A DNA stretch of 60,753 nucleotides from DASYPQ01 sp041488095 (GCA_041488095.1 JBGPOP010000027.1:1-60753); one strand, 5' to 3'. Shown: positions 36,862 to 46,620, numbered from the stretch's first letter. The notes: a model not told the origin generated them from the letters alone. Made by a program: numbers and translations.

Positions 36862-37647
36862 ATGGAATGGTGGCAGTCGATCGTCCTCGGCCTCGTCGAG
36901 GGCGTCACGGAGTTCCTTCCGGTCAGCTCGACCGGGCACCTGATCCTGGTGCAGCGCGCGCTCGGGATCGGGGACGACGAAGCGTCGCGCGCGTTCGCGA
37001 TCTGCATCCAGGCCGGGGCGATCGCGGCGGTGCTCGGGCTGTACCTGCCGCGCGTCCAGGCGATGATCGCGGGCTCCCAGCGCGAGCTGCTCGGCAAGCT
37101 TGCGCTCGCCTTCCTGCCTGCGGCGGGGTTGGGTCTTCTCGCGGAGAAGTGGATCGACAGCCACCTGTTCGGCCTGTGGCCCGTGATCGCGGCGTGGTTC
37201 GTCGGGGGAGCCGCGCTCCTCCTCTTCGCCGGCAGGCTCCACGGCGGAAAGCTCGCTCTCGAGAATCTCGGTGCGAAGTCGGCGTTCGCGATCGGCCTGT
37301 TCCAGTGCCTGGCGCTGTGGCCGGGGACGAGTCGCAGCCTGGCGACGATCGCCGGCGGAATCCTCCTCGGCCTCACCATGTCCGCCGCGGTGGAGTTCAG
37401 CCTGTTGCTCGGGCTCGTGACCCTGCTCGCGGCGACCGGCTGGAAGGCCGTGCACCACGGCGGCGCGATGATCGCACACTATGGCGTTTCCAGCACTGCG
37501 GTCGGCTTCGTAGCCGCGATGGCCTCGGCCTGGCTCGCAGTGAAGTGGATGGTCGCCTGGCTGGAGCGCCGGGGTCTCGGCCTGTTCGGCTGGTACCGTG
37601 TCCTCCTGGCGCTCGCGGTGGCCGCATGGCTTCTATGCACAGGGTGA
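36862..37647 (+). CDS. uppP: Undecaprenyl-diphosphatase (BacA/UppP)
   Basis: A 261-residue integral membrane enzyme that dephosphorylates undecaprenyl diphosphate to recycle the lipid carrier used for peptidoglycan and other glycans; absence or excess alters bacitracin sensitivity. The two family motifs are present: 'EGVTEFLPVSSTGHL' near the N-terminus and 'LWPGTSRSLATIAGG' in the second half, both with the conserved Glu, Ser and Arg. About seven hydrophobic segments. The ATG begins on the base after the ald stop, with no separate ribosome binding site, so translation probably depends on ald ribosomes. Located next to a large glycan locus, which suits its role. Confidence 0.94.
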   Translation: MEWWQSIVLGLVEGVTEFLPVSSTGHLILVQRALGIGDDEASRAFAICIQAGAIAAVLGLYLPRVQAMIAGSQRELLGKLALAFLPAAGLGLLAEKWIDSHLFGLWPVIAAWFVGGAALLLFAGRLHGGKLALENLGAKSAFAIGLFQCLALWPGTSRSLATIAGGILLGLTMSAAVEFSLLLGLVTLLAATGWKAVHHGGAMIAHYGVSSTAVGFVAAMASAWLAVKWMVAWLERRGLGLFGWYRVLLALAVAAWLLCTG

Positions 37648-37683
37648 GCAAGAAATCGCGGCCGCGGTCGTCGGAGGGCCCGA

Positions 37684-38679
37684 ATGGCTGAAGGATCGGG
37701 AACCGGGAAGGCGGCGAGGCGCGCCCTGATCACGGGCATCACGGGTCAGGACGGGAGCTACCTCGCCGAGCTGCTCCTCGACGAGGGCTACGAGGTCTAC
37801 GGCCTCGTCCGACGCTCATCGAGCGCGCGCCTCGACCGCATCGCGCACGTCCAGGACCGTCTGCACCTCGTCCAGGGCGACCTGCTCGACCAGTCCAGCC
37901 TGATGCGCGCTCTGGCCGAGGCGCGGCCGCACGAGGTCTACAACCTGGCCGCGCAGTCGTTCGTCCCGCGGTCGTTCGACGAGCCGGTGCTGACGGCCGA
38001 GATCACGGGCCTCGGCGTGACGCGCCTGCTCGAGGCGGTGCGGCACGTCTGTCCCGAGGCGCGCTACTATCAGGCTTCGACCTCGGAGATGTTCGGCGAC
38101 GCCGCCGAGTCGCCGCAGAAGGAGACGACACCCTTCCACCCGCGCAGCCCGTACGGCGTCGCCAAGACGTACGCGCACTGGATGACGGTGAACTGCCGCG
38201 AGGCGTATGGCCTGCACGCCTCCAGCGGGATCCTCTTCAACCACGAGTCGCCGCGCCGCGGGTTTGAGTTCGTCACGCGGAAGATCACGCGAGCGGCCGC
38301 GCGGATCCATCTCGGCAAGGAGCGTCAGCTGAAGCTCGGCAACCTCGACGCGTGCCGCGACTGGGGCTTTGCCGGCGACTATGTCCGCGCGATGTGGAGG
38401 ATGCTCCAGGAGGAGGAGGCCGGCGACTACGTGATCGCGACGGGGGACCGGCACTCCGTGCGCGAGGTGTGCGAGGTGGCTTTCGGGACGCTGGGACTCG
38501 AATGGGAGGAGCGCGTCGTCGTCGATCGGACCCTGTTTCGTCCGGCGGACGTGCAGGCGCTCGTCGGCGACGCGTCGAAGGCGCGGGAGAAGCTCGATTG
38601 GCGGCCCAAGGTGGGCTTCGAGGAGCTGATCCGCACGATGGCGGAAGCCGATCTCGCGGCCGAGAGGTCGGGGACCTAG
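37684..38679 (+). CDS. gmd: GDP-mannose 4,6-dehydratase
   Basis: Extended short-chain dehydrogenase, 331 residues, converting GDP-D-mannose to GDP-4-keto-6-deoxymannose, the precursor of GDP-fucose, GDP-rhamnose and perosamine. The NADP-binding turn is 'ALITGITGQDGSYLAELLLDEG'. The active site has 'QASTSEMFG' (Thr, Glu) and 'SPYGVAKTYAHWM' (Y-x3-K). The substrate-binding region includes 'LFNHESPRRGFEFVTRKI'. These are all canonical for Gmd. No epimerase/reductase partner (such as GMER or RMD) is next to it. It provides a sugar donor that the glycosyltransferases upstream could use. It lies 36 bp after uppP. Confidence 0.93.
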   Translation: MAEGSGTGKAARRALITGITGQDGSYLAELLLDEGYEVYGLVRRSSSARLDRIAHVQDRLHLVQGDLLDQSSLMRALAEARPHEVYNLAAQSFVPRSFDEPVLTAEITGLGVTRLLEAVRHVCPEARYYQASTSEMFGDAAESPQKETTPFHPRSPYGVAKTYAHWMTVNCREAYGLHASSGILFNHESPRRGFEFVTRKITRAAARIHLGKERQLKLGNLDACRDWGFAGDYVRAMWRMLQEEEAGDYVIATGDRHSVREVCEVAFGTLGLEWEERVVVDRTLFRPADVQALVGDASKAREKLDWRPKVGFEELIRTMAEADLAAERSGT

Positions 38680-38689
38680 GGCCGCGTTC

Positions 38690-39763
38690 CTACTGCGCCC
38701 GCGCCGCGATCGGCGGCGTCCCCGTCCGCCGGTAGCTTTCCACCCAGCGCGCCAGATTCCTCCCCGGGCACTCCGTGCTCTTCAGCTCCTGGTGCGTGAA
38801 CACCTGGCTCTTCGTGATCTTCCAGGTCGAGCGCAGGTTGTCGAGCAGCCTTCTCAGCGCATCGAGCGCGGCTTTCGTCGGCTTCTCCTCGTCGAAGTTC
38901 CCGATCGCGCACACGCCGATGTTCTGGATGTTGTTGTCCCCGGCTGCGTGCGCGCCCTGCCAGGTGAGGTCGCGGCCCTGGAATACGCGGCCGTAGGGAT
39001 CGATCACGAAGTGGTACCCGATGTCGCCGTAGCCGGTCTCCTTGCCCTCCATGTGCGCCTTCTGGATGCTGCGCACGGCCGCGGCGGACAGTGCCAGCGT
39101 CCCGTCGAGCGGCGGCGGCTCGCGCTCGGCGGAGTGGTGCACCGTGATCCTCCTCCAGCCGCCGCGGTTCCTGTCCATGTGCTGGACGTGCGCCGGCATC
39201 GCGCCCCACTGGGAGCGCGGGATCACCGCCATCGCGAGACGGGGCTCCCCGGGGCCTGCGACCAGCGGGGCTCCGATGCCGAGCAGCTTGTCGCACTGCG
39301 CGAGTCCGGCTTGCGCGCGCTTCTGCTGCGTCGGAGTCACGTCGCTCCCGGCGAGGAGTCGCCGGAAGCCGGCGTGCGCGGTCCGCAGGCGCGCGCGCAC
39401 GGCGCTCTCCGCCGCCTTCTGGCCGGTCTTCTCCGCGCGCGAGAGCTCCATGCGCCCCTGGTTCAAGGCGAGCTCTCCCTCGACCCGCCAGAATGGATCC
39501 GTGGACGCTCCCTCCGCCGCAAGCCAGCTCTCGATCTCGGCAAGCTTCGCCCACGAGAGCGGCTCGCCGACCCATTGCGGCGTGCGCGCGACCGCAGGCG
39601 CGACCGGGATCGGGGTGATCGGAGCCGCGGGGGGCAGCGGAGCGGTCGTTCGCGTCGAACGACAGGCGCCCAACGTCATGAGGGGCAAGGTGGAGGTCAG
39701 GAGGAGCCGTGCGAGTCCGCCGGTCCTTCCCCGGCAGATCGCACGCGTGAGGCTTCTGTTCAT
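38690..39763 (-). CDS. Lipoprotein N-acetylmuramoyl-L-alanine amidase (Amidase_2/PGRP)
   Basis: A 357-residue lipoprotein. The N-terminus is a hydrophobic signal ending in 'LMTLGAC', a lipobox, so the mature protein is probably tethered to a membrane. The ATG at 39763 is chosen for this signal; upstream in-frame starts would bury it. The middle is a Pro/Ala-rich and helical stretch. The C-terminal amidase_2 domain (from about residue 180) has zinc ligands in 'ITVHHSAE', 'FTHQELKSTECPG' (His and Cys), and 'GYHFVIDPYGRVFQGRDLTW' in the substrate cleft. Such enzymes cut the amide between muramic acid and L-Ala of peptidoglycan. Divergent from the TPR-peptidase gene, with about 106 bp between starts. 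Confidence 0.87.
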   Translation of the reverse strand: MNRSLTRAICRGRTGGLARLLLTSTLPLMTLGACRSTRTTAPLPPAAPITPIPVAPAVARTPQWVGEPLSWAKLAEIESWLAAEGASTDPFWRVEGELALNQGRMELSRAEKTGQKAAESAVRARLRTAHAGFRRLLAGSDVTPTQQKRAQAGLAQCDKLLGIGAPLVAGPGEPRLAMAVIPRSQWGAMPAHVQHMDRNRGGWRRITVHHSAEREPPPLDGTLALSAAAVRSIQKAHMEGKETGYGDIGYHFVIDPYGRVFQGRDLTWQGAHAAGDNNIQNIGVCAIGNFDEEKPTKAALDALRRLLDNLRSTWKITKSQVFTHQELKSTECPGRNLARWVESYRRTGTPPIAARAQ

Positions 39764-39869
39764 GCTGCACCGGCATACCGGAGCGAGGCTGGCGAAACAA
39801 CGCCCGCGAGCCCAAACCCATCCGATCTGCGCCTTGGCGAACCGCCCTCGAACTGGTGAACTGGGCTCG

Positions 39870-42854
39870 ATGTCCAACCCGACACCTTCGGGATCCGCCG
39901 TGTCCCCGACGGCGACCTTGCTCGCCGTGCTGGTCTTCGGCTCAATCGCTCGGCCGGCCCCCGCGCAGGTCCCCCAGGAGCCGGCCGGGGCCGAGCGTCT
40001 CGCGGCCGAGGAGCTCCGTCAGGTCGCGCTGATGGTGCGCCGCGGGGAAGCCCGCAAGGCGATCCGCGACCTCGAGGACATCCTCGCGGACCATCCCTCC
40101 GACGCCGACGTCCGGACCCTGCTCGCACGGGCCCGCTTCGATCAGGCAGCCTACGTCCCGGCGCTGGCTGACGCTGCCCGCGCGCTCGCCGACGCGCCCC
40201 AGGCCGGGACCGCCGAGACCCGTGGCTTGCGCGCGGCCTGCGCCCGGAGCCTCTCGCGGATCCTCCTCGCCATCGGCCGGGCGAGTGACGCCGCCGTGGC
40301 GCTCGAGAAGGAATCGGCGAACCTCTCGCCGGATGCCGACGCGCGCGACGCCTGGGCCCTCGGCTCGGCGCTGTGGGAGGCGGGCCGCCGCGAGCGCGCT
40401 CGCGAGGTCCTCGAGGTGGGGACGAAGACCCCCGACGAGCAGCCCTGGGACGGGCTCCTTGCCCGCGGGCTGTGCCAGCGCCGGATGGGCGAGATCGAGG
40501 CCGCCTCGAAGAGCCTCGTCGCCGCCGACAGGGCCAGCCAGGCCGCCGAGGGCGGATCCGAGCCCGAGGTCCTGTGTGCTCTCGGTGACCTCTACTTCGA
40601 GGCCGACCGCGAGGTCGATGCCGCGCGCGGGCGCTCGGCCGCGGACCTCTACCGCGATGCGCTGAGGATCGCCCCGGGTTGCGAGCCCGCGCTGCTCGGC
40701 CTCTTCCGCCTCCACCGGGCGAACTGGCTGCGCCGCTCCCGCAGCGCCCAGGATCTCCTCGACGAGCTGCTCTCCCTCCGGCCCGACTCGATCGAGGGCT
40801 TGATCGCCGGGGCCTCGGCCGACGTCGACGACGGCCAGCAGAAGAGCGCGCGCGAGCGCCTCGCGCGCCTCGAAGCCCTGGCTCCTGGACGACGCGAGGT
40901 GCGCACGCTGCGTGCGGCTCTCGCCTCGATCGAGGGCCGGAAGGAGGAGTGCGAACGGTTGCTCGGCGAGCTGCGTGCCGAGGACTCCGCCGACGCCGCG
41001 CCCGAGCGCGAGGTGGGGCGGCACCTCTCCGAGCTCTACCGCTTCGCCGAGGCCCTGCCCTTCGAACGCCGCGCGACGGAGCGCGACGAGCACGACTTCG
41101 AGGCCTGGAGGGAGCTCGGGCGGGCGCTCGCCGACACCGGCGACGAGGACGGCGCGCGGGCGGCGCTCGACCGGGCCAAGGCGGAGGCGGGAGGGCGCCA
41201 GGACGCCTGGCGCGACAACCTGCGCCTGGTCCTGAAGAACATGACCCAGAGCCAGAAGCGCGAGAAGCACGGCGAGCTGACCTTCGCCTGGAATCCGGCC
41301 GCGGCCGACGTCCTGCGCACCTATCTCGTCCCCTTCTACGAATCCGCGCGCACGGAGCTGGCCTCCCGCTACGGCTTCACGCCCGGTCCGACCACGATCG
41401 AGGTCTTCGACAAGCACGCGGACTTCTCGGTCCGATCGACGGGCTTCGAGGGTTTTCCGGCCCTCGGCGTGTGCTTCGGGCCGGTCGTCACGGCCGTGTC
41501 GCCGCTCGCGGAGATGCGCGGCACGCAGTCCTGGGCGCGGACGTCGTTTCACGAGTTCACGCACGTGATCCACCTGGGCCTCTCGCACAACCGCTGCCCG
41601 CGCTGGATCACGGAGGGGCTTGCGACCTGGGAGGAGGAGAACCGCAACTCCACCTGGACGCGCAACCTGCGCCGTGAGCTCGTCGACGCTCTGGCGAACG
41701 GCGATCTCATCCTGGTGCGCGACCTGAACCGCGCCTTCCGCTCGCAGAGGATCCTGTTCGGCTACTACCAGGGCGGGCTCCTGTGCCGGATGTTGATCGA
41801 GCGCCGGGGATTCGCGCCGATGGTGCGGATCCTCGACGCCTTCGACCGCGGGCTCGACCTCGACCAGGCGCTCGCCGAGGTCTACCAGACGACACCCGAG
41901 GATCTCGACCGCGACTTCGAGGCCTACGCGCGCAGGCTGACGGCAGACCTGCGGATCGAGCCGCGCTGGAGCCCGGCCAAGGCCGTGCGGGTGCGCGCGG
42001 GTCTCTCGCGCGAGAAGCCGCCGGTGAGCGCGGGGGCGGAGAGGATCGCAGCCTGGGCCGAGGGCTGGTGCACGGTCGCCTGGCAGGCCTGGCAGGGGGG
42101 CAAGAAGGTCGACGCGCAGGAGGCCTTGCGGATCATCCAGGGCCTCGAGCTGCAGCCCGCGCGCGCGCAGTTCCTGCGCGGTGAGATCGCGCTCAAGGAG
42201 GGCGACCGCGTCAAGGCGAGCGAGATCTGGGAGACGGCCCTCCAGGCCGGCGAGGACTTCCGTGTTCGCGTCGCGCTGGGCGTCCTGGCGGACGACGCCG
42301 GCCGGACCGAGGCCGCGGAGAAGCACTTTCTGGCGGCGGAGAAGGACTTTCCCGGGTTCGACGAGCTTCCGCTCTCGGCCGAGCTGAACCTCTCCAGGCT
42401 GTACGTCAAGCTCGAGCGCACCGACGACGCGATGAGGGCGGTCGAACGGCACCTCGCCTGGGACGCGGGCGACCTCGAGGGCCGGCGCAAGGTCGCCGCG
42501 TGGCACTTCGAGCAGGGTCGGTTCGCGGAGAGCGCCCGGCGCTGCGAGGAAGCGATCGAGATCGACCCGTTCCTGCGCAAGCTCCACCGCGCCTCCGGCG
42601 ACGCGCTGCGCGCGGCTGCACGGCACGAGGAGGCGCTGCGCGAGTACACGGTCGGGCTGGCGGTGCCGCCGGAGATGGACGCGGACGAGCCCGGCCCGGT
42701 CGAGGACAAGGAGCGCGCGGAGTGGCTGGGGTCCCAGGCGGCGTGCCTGCAGGGGTTGGGGAAGAACGCCGAAGCGGCCGACCGGGCCAAGAAAGCGCTC
42801 GAGATCGATGCCTCGTGCGCGATCGCGCGCGAAACGCTCGACAAGGCCCAGTAG
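39870..42854 (+). CDS. Secreted TPR protein with a zinc-peptidase (peptidase MA-like) domain
   Basis: A 994-residue protein. The start is the ATG at 39870, which begins a signal-like segment (ending 'ARPAPAQ'); upstream frame is a shadow. Residues about 35-480 are TPR-like helical repeats. Around residue 561 is a gluzincin active site: H-E-x-x-H as His561-Glu562-Phe-Thr-His565 ('SFHEFTHVIHLGLS') with the third ligand Glu582 in 'WITEGLATWEE', the peptidase-MA arrangement. More TPRs follow to the end ('DDAMRAVERHLAWDAGDLEG', 'ALREYTVGLAV'). A periplasmic or secreted metalloprotease with a binding scaffold is the best reading. It ends 7 bp from the convergent kinase gene. Confidence 0.83.
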   Translation: MSNPTPSGSAVSPTATLLAVLVFGSIARPAPAQVPQEPAGAERLAAEELRQVALMVRRGEARKAIRDLEDILADHPSDADVRTLLARARFDQAAYVPALADAARALADAPQAGTAETRGLRAACARSLSRILLAIGRASDAAVALEKESANLSPDADARDAWALGSALWEAGRRERAREVLEVGTKTPDEQPWDGLLARGLCQRRMGEIEAASKSLVAADRASQAAEGGSEPEVLCALGDLYFEADREVDAARGRSAADLYRDALRIAPGCEPALLGLFRLHRANWLRRSRSAQDLLDELLSLRPDSIEGLIAGASADVDDGQQKSARERLARLEALAPGRREVRTLRAALASIEGRKEECERLLGELRAEDSADAAPEREVGRHLSELYRFAEALPFERRATERDEHDFEAWRELGRALADTGDEDGARAALDRAKAEAGGRQDAWRDNLRLVLKNMTQSQKREKHGELTFAWNPAAADVLRTYLVPFYESARTELASRYGFTPGPTTIEVFDKHADFSVRSTGFEGFPALGVCFGPVVTAVSPLAEMRGTQSWARTSFHEFTHVIHLGLSHNRCPRWITEGLATWEEENRNSTWTRNLRRELVDALANGDLILVRDLNRAFRSQRILFGYYQGGLLCRMLIERRGFAPMVRILDAFDRGLDLDQALAEVYQTTPEDLDRDFEAYARRLTADLRIEPRWSPAKAVRVRAGLSREKPPVSAGAERIAAWAEGWCTVAWQAWQGGKKVDAQEALRIIQGLELQPARAQFLRGEIALKEGDRVKASEIWETALQAGEDFRVRVALGVLADDAGRTEAAEKHFLAAEKDFPGFDELPLSAELNLSRLYVKLERTDDAMRAVERHLAWDAGDLEGRRKVAAWHFEQGRFAESARRCEEAIEIDPFLRKLHRASGDALRAAARHEEALREYTVGLAVPPEMDADEPGPVEDKERAEWLGSQAACLQGLGKNAEAADRAKKALEIDASCAIARETLDKAQ

Positions 42855-42861
42855 CGCGCTC

Positions 42862-45816
42862 TCAGTGCGCCTCCGGCGGCGTCCCGTCCGAGAGCAGCCG
42901 CACGAGCAGGGTGTCCGGCCAGCGCGCGAGGAGTCCCTCCGTCGCTGCGACCGCCACCGACCAGGCCCCCTCGGTCATCTTCTGGCACACGATCGTCAGC
43001 TCCCGCGCCGCCGCGATCTCCTTCGCCAGCGCTTCCTCCGACCCGGCCTTCTGCGCCCAGACCTGCGCCTGGACGAAGCAGTCGGCCATCTCCCGCGTGT
43101 CGGCCTCGGTGAAGTTCGAGTGCCGGGACGGATCGAACATCTTGCCGGCGCGGCCGGCGGCCTCGACGGCCGCGGTCAGGCGGAGAAGTCCTGCGATCCC
43201 GCGGGTCTCCTCCGGCGTCCACTCGCGCGCCAGGCGCTCGGTGAAGAGCCTCGAGATCTCCCGGTCGTCGCCGCCGAAGGCCGACCAGGGCACGTGCTCG
43301 ACGCTGCCTCCCTCGCCCTCGGCGAGGATCCCCTCCGCGTCGGCGCCGACCGCGTTGCGCGTCGCGCTCTTGCCCGCGCGCGGCTCGGTGAAGCCCTTGC
43401 GCCTCCAGCTCGCGAACTCGCGCCCGAGGGTCCGGAGCGCAAGATCGGCGCCTTCGACGTCGCCGAGTAGGCCGTGGACGAGGGCTTTGGCCTCCTTGGA
43501 GGCAAGCTTCTGCTCGAGGCCGGCCAGGCGCTCGCGGGCTGCGGAAAGGTCCAGCGCCCGGATCTCGTGCTCGAGGCCGGTGGGCCCGCCGAGACCCTGA
43601 GCGATCGCGAGCGCGTCCTCGCGCGTCTGATGAGTGACGAACTGTCCGTGGAGGAGCTCGAGGTTCTTGAGGCGCTCGCGCGCGTTGCGCCCGAGCTCGA
43701 AGATCTCGTCGACCCCGGGTGGTCCCTCGCCGGGAGGGAAATCGGGCAGCTCGAACACGGGCATCAGCTCGGTCAGCTTGTTGTGCACGGATTCGAAGTC
43801 GCCCTTCGCCATGTCCGCGGCGGTCTCGTCGAGCCTCTCGCGAGCGTAGGCTGCGGCCCGAGCGACGAGCGAGCGCTCGATCTGCTTCTTCCGGGCTGTG
43901 AACTCGGGATCGCCCGCGAGCGCTTCCTGTCCGGGCACGGCGCGCAGGTTGAGGAGCGCCGGGCCTGGCCGCGGAGGATTCTCGCCCGGGCCCGCGGCGA
44001 CTTCCAGGCGGGCGACGAGCTCGTCGCGGCGTGCCTGGCGCTCGACGTCGGCCGCGACGCGCGTCGCGAGATCGGTGTCGATCTGGTCGGCCTTTTCGAG
44101 CGCCTCGGTCGCGGCGCTCGTCCCGCGCCAGCTCACGGCGAGCGCACGCAGAGCGTCGCGCTTCTCGGCCGGGGTCATCTCCTTGCCAAGGAGTTCGAGG
44201 AGGGCGACGCGTGCGTTGGCCTCGAGGAGCTGGAGCGTCTTGTCGTCGTCCTTCGGCTTCGCGGTCGGGCCGACGCTCACCCCTCCCACCCCGTCGGAGG
44301 TTTGAGCGGGTGGCTGGGCGGGGTGCGACGGGAGAGAAGCGATGGAGGGGGGGTTGCCGGTGGCTGGCACCGAGGTCGAATCGACGCGCCGGGAAGGGCC
44401 GGAGGGCGCTCCGGTGACCCCTTCGCCGTCGTTCCAGGGACGGTTTGCGTTCAGCCACCACGCTCCTGCGCCGAGCAGAGCGAGCAGCAAGAGGCTGGCC
44501 AGGGCGACGGCGAGCTTGGGCGTTCCCTTCCTCGGCCCGGAGGCGGGAGCGGGGGACGGTGAGCCCTGCGATCGGAGCCTCTCGATCTCGCGCAGGAGCT
44601 CGGCTGCCGACGCGAAGCGCTCCCCGGGGTCCTTGCGCATGAGCCGTGCGACGAGCGCGAGCGCTTCCTCGGGCAGGTCCGGCGCGAAGTCGCGCATCGG
44701 CCGTGGCTCGAGCGCGAGGTGCGCGCGAACGATCTCTCTCGCGCTCGTCCCCTCGAAAGGCGTGTGGCCGGTCAAGAGGCGGTACGCCGTCGCGCCGAGC
44801 GAGTACAGGTCGGAGCGCCCGTCGACCTTCTCGCCGCGCACCTGCTCGGGCGACATGAAGTGAGGCGTGCCAAAGACCTTCTTCTCGGCGGTCTGCCGCT
44901 CCTCCGCCTCGACGTGGGTGGCGAGACCCAGGTCGGCGATCTTGGTCGCTCCGACGTGGTTCTGCATGAGGTTGGCGGGCTTCAGGTCGCGGTGGACGAT
45001 GCCCTTCGCCTCGGCGTAGACGAGCCCCGCGGCCGCGTCGCGCAAGACGTCCAGCGTCTCGCGCCACGAGAGCCGTCCGTCGCCCGCCACGCGCTCCTCG
45101 AGCGTGCCGCGGTCCATGTACTCCATGGACAGGTAGTGGACGCCGTGCTCCTCGCCGACGTCGTAGACCGTGACGACGTTCGGGTGGGCGAGCGCGGCGG
45201 CGGCGCGTGCCTCGGCCTGGAAGCGGCGCACGAAGTCGCGGTCGGCGGCGAGGTGCGGCGCCAGGACCTTGAGCGCGACGGGCCGGTCGAGGCTGGTCTG
45301 CATGGCGAGGTGGACGTTGCCCATCCCGCCGCGGCCGAGCAGGCGCTCGATCCGGTAGCCCGACAGGTTCGGCGACGCGGCTGCGGCCCGGACCGAGGTC
45401 GGTTCGATCTCGATCTCGTCGCCGGTTTCGCCGACCACCTCACCCCGGCGGGTGGGAGCCAATGCCTTCGTGTCGCTGGTGCGCCGGGACGATGCGTCCG
45501 CGCCCACCGGAGCGAGGACGCGCAGCTCGCGCGAGCCGACGTGGATGCGATCGCCGGCCGAGAGTCGCGCGACCTCGACGCGCTTGCCATTGACCAGCGT
45601 GCCCGCGGCGGAGCCCAGGTCCTTGAGCGCCCACCCGCCGCCCTTGGCGCGCGCGATGGCGCAGTGCACGTCCGCAACCTGGTCGCCCTCCACGAGGAAT
45701 CCGGCGCGGTCCCGGGAGCTCCCGACGGTCAGGACACCCTGGCGCGGCAACTCCGCGCCGGCGCGGTCGTCGCCGACGAGGACGAGCAGCAGGCGCTCTT
45801 CCGGGACAGGGGTCAC
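42862..45816 (-). CDS. FHA domain-Ser/Thr protein kinase, membrane-bound
   Basis: A 984-residue protein. An FHA domain (about residues 20-101) recognises phospho-threonine; it has 'DLGSAAGTLVNGKRV', but the usual S-x-x-H motif is replaced by 'VADVHC'. The kinase domain spans about residues 154-415: glycine loop 'GRGGMGNV' (161-168), Lys183, Glu202, catalytic 'HRDLKPAN' with Asp277, a DLG in place of DFG (295-297), and 'SPE' (322-324). It looks active. A single membrane helix (about residues 434-455) is followed by a long helical extracytoplasmic region of about 500 residues without a recognised domain, which may be the sensor. The start overlaps the stop of the YggS-like gene by 4 bp. Confidence 0.92.
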   Translation of the reverse strand: MTPVPEERLLLVLVGDDRAGAELPRQGVLTVGSSRDRAGFLVEGDQVADVHCAIARAKGGGWALKDLGSAAGTLVNGKRVEVARLSAGDRIHVGSRELRVLAPVGADASSRRTSDTKALAPTRRGEVVGETGDEIEIEPTSVRAAAASPNLSGYRIERLLGRGGMGNVHLAMQTSLDRPVALKVLAPHLAADRDFVRRFQAEARAAAALAHPNVVTVYDVGEEHGVHYLSMEYMDRGTLEERVAGDGRLSWRETLDVLRDAAAGLVYAEAKGIVHRDLKPANLMQNHVGATKIADLGLATHVEAEERQTAEKKVFGTPHFMSPEQVRGEKVDGRSDLYSLGATAYRLLTGHTPFEGTSAREIVRAHLALEPRPMRDFAPDLPEEALALVARLMRKDPGERFASAAELLREIERLRSQGSPSPAPASGPRKGTPKLAVALASLLLLALLGAGAWWLNANRPWNDGEGVTGAPSGPSRRVDSTSVPATGNPPSIASLPSHPAQPPAQTSDGVGGVSVGPTAKPKDDDKTLQLLEANARVALLELLGKEMTPAEKRDALRALAVSWRGTSAATEALEKADQIDTDLATRVAADVERQARRDELVARLEVAAGPGENPPRPGPALLNLRAVPGQEALAGDPEFTARKKQIERSLVARAAAYARERLDETAADMAKGDFESVHNKLTELMPVFELPDFPPGEGPPGVDEIFELGRNARERLKNLELLHGQFVTHQTREDALAIAQGLGGPTGLEHEIRALDLSAARERLAGLEQKLASKEAKALVHGLLGDVEGADLALRTLGREFASWRRKGFTEPRAGKSATRNAVGADAEGILAEGEGGSVEHVPWSAFGGDDREISRLFTERLAREWTPEETRGIAGLLRLTAAVEAAGRAGKMFDPSRHSNFTEADTREMADCFVQAQVWAQKAGSEEALAKEIAAARELTIVCQKMTEGAWSVAVAATEGLLARWPDTLLVRLLSDGTPPEAH

Positions 45817-46562
45817 GTCGCGCTCCGCTCGGGGAGGCCCTCGAACAGCAGGCTGCCGATCCGCACGAGGTCGCTGCCCTCCTCGATCGCCGCCTCGAAA
45901 TCGCCGCTCATGCCCATCGACGTCCGCGTCCTCCCGGGCGGCACAGCATCGCGCATGCGGGACTCGCGCGCCAGATCGCGGGCCAGGGCGGAGAGCTCGC
46001 GGAAAACGGCGCGGGCCGACGACTGCCGCGAGGGGGTCGCGACGCCGCCGGCCTCGAACGGCGCGAGGGCCATCAGCCCGGCCGGGGCGACGTTCCCGAG
46101 CGCGACCGCGCGCTCCCAGACGGCGCGGAGGTCGCGCACGGGAAGGCCCGATTTCGTGGGCTCGTCGGAGAGCTTGACCTGGATCCAGATCTCGGGTCGC
46201 ACGCCGATCTCACCCGACGCGCGGTCGACGGCCTCGAGCAGCCGGAGGGAGTCGATCGAGTGGATCGACGCGGCGCGCGCGACGACGCGGCGGACCTTGT
46301 TGCCCTGGAGATGGCCGACGAAGTGCCAGCGCGGCGCGAGCCCCGCGGTGCGCAGGAGGTCGTCCTTGCGCTCCATCTCGCTGGCGCGGCTCTCGCCGAG
46401 GTCGAGCTGCCCCAGGCGGACGAGATCGGCCGCGACCTCGGGCGCGACGGTCTTCGTCACCGCGACGAGGGCGATCTCCTCCGGGCGACGGCCGGCGCGC
46501 TCGGCCGAGGCGGCGATGCGCGCGCGGACCTCGGCCAGGTTCGATTGCAGCGAGTGCGCCAC
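45813..46562 (-). CDS. yggS: YggS/PROSC-family PLP-homeostasis protein
   Basis: A 249-residue pyridoxal-5'-phosphate-binding protein with an alanine-racemase-like TIM-barrel half. The PLP lysine lies in 'IALVAVTKTV' (Lys37), and 'HFVGHLQGNKVRRVV' is the family signature. Further on, 'GMSGDFEAAIEEGSDLVRIGSLLFEG' forms the phosphate-binding region. The family keeps free PLP in balance and affects amino-acid pools; it has no clear catalytic reaction. The GTG at 46562 is taken as the start since the family begins here, though the ribosome site is close (GGAG two bases away). It sits between tilS and the kinase gene. Confidence 0.9.
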   Translation of the reverse strand: MAHSLQSNLAEVRARIAASAERAGRRPEEIALVAVTKTVAPEVAADLVRLGQLDLGESRASEMERKDDLLRTAGLAPRWHFVGHLQGNKVRRVVARAASIHSIDSLRLLEAVDRASGEIGVRPEIWIQVKLSDEPTKSGLPVRDLRAVWERAVALGNVAPAGLMALAPFEAGGVATPSRQSSARAVFRELSALARDLARESRMRDAVPPGRTRTSMGMSGDFEAAIEEGSDLVRIGSLLFEGLPERSAT

Positions 46563-46620
46563 GGCTCCGCGAAGTCCTGCGCGGCTTCGGGATCGGGAAT
46601 ACCCGGCCCGAAGGCCCGGG

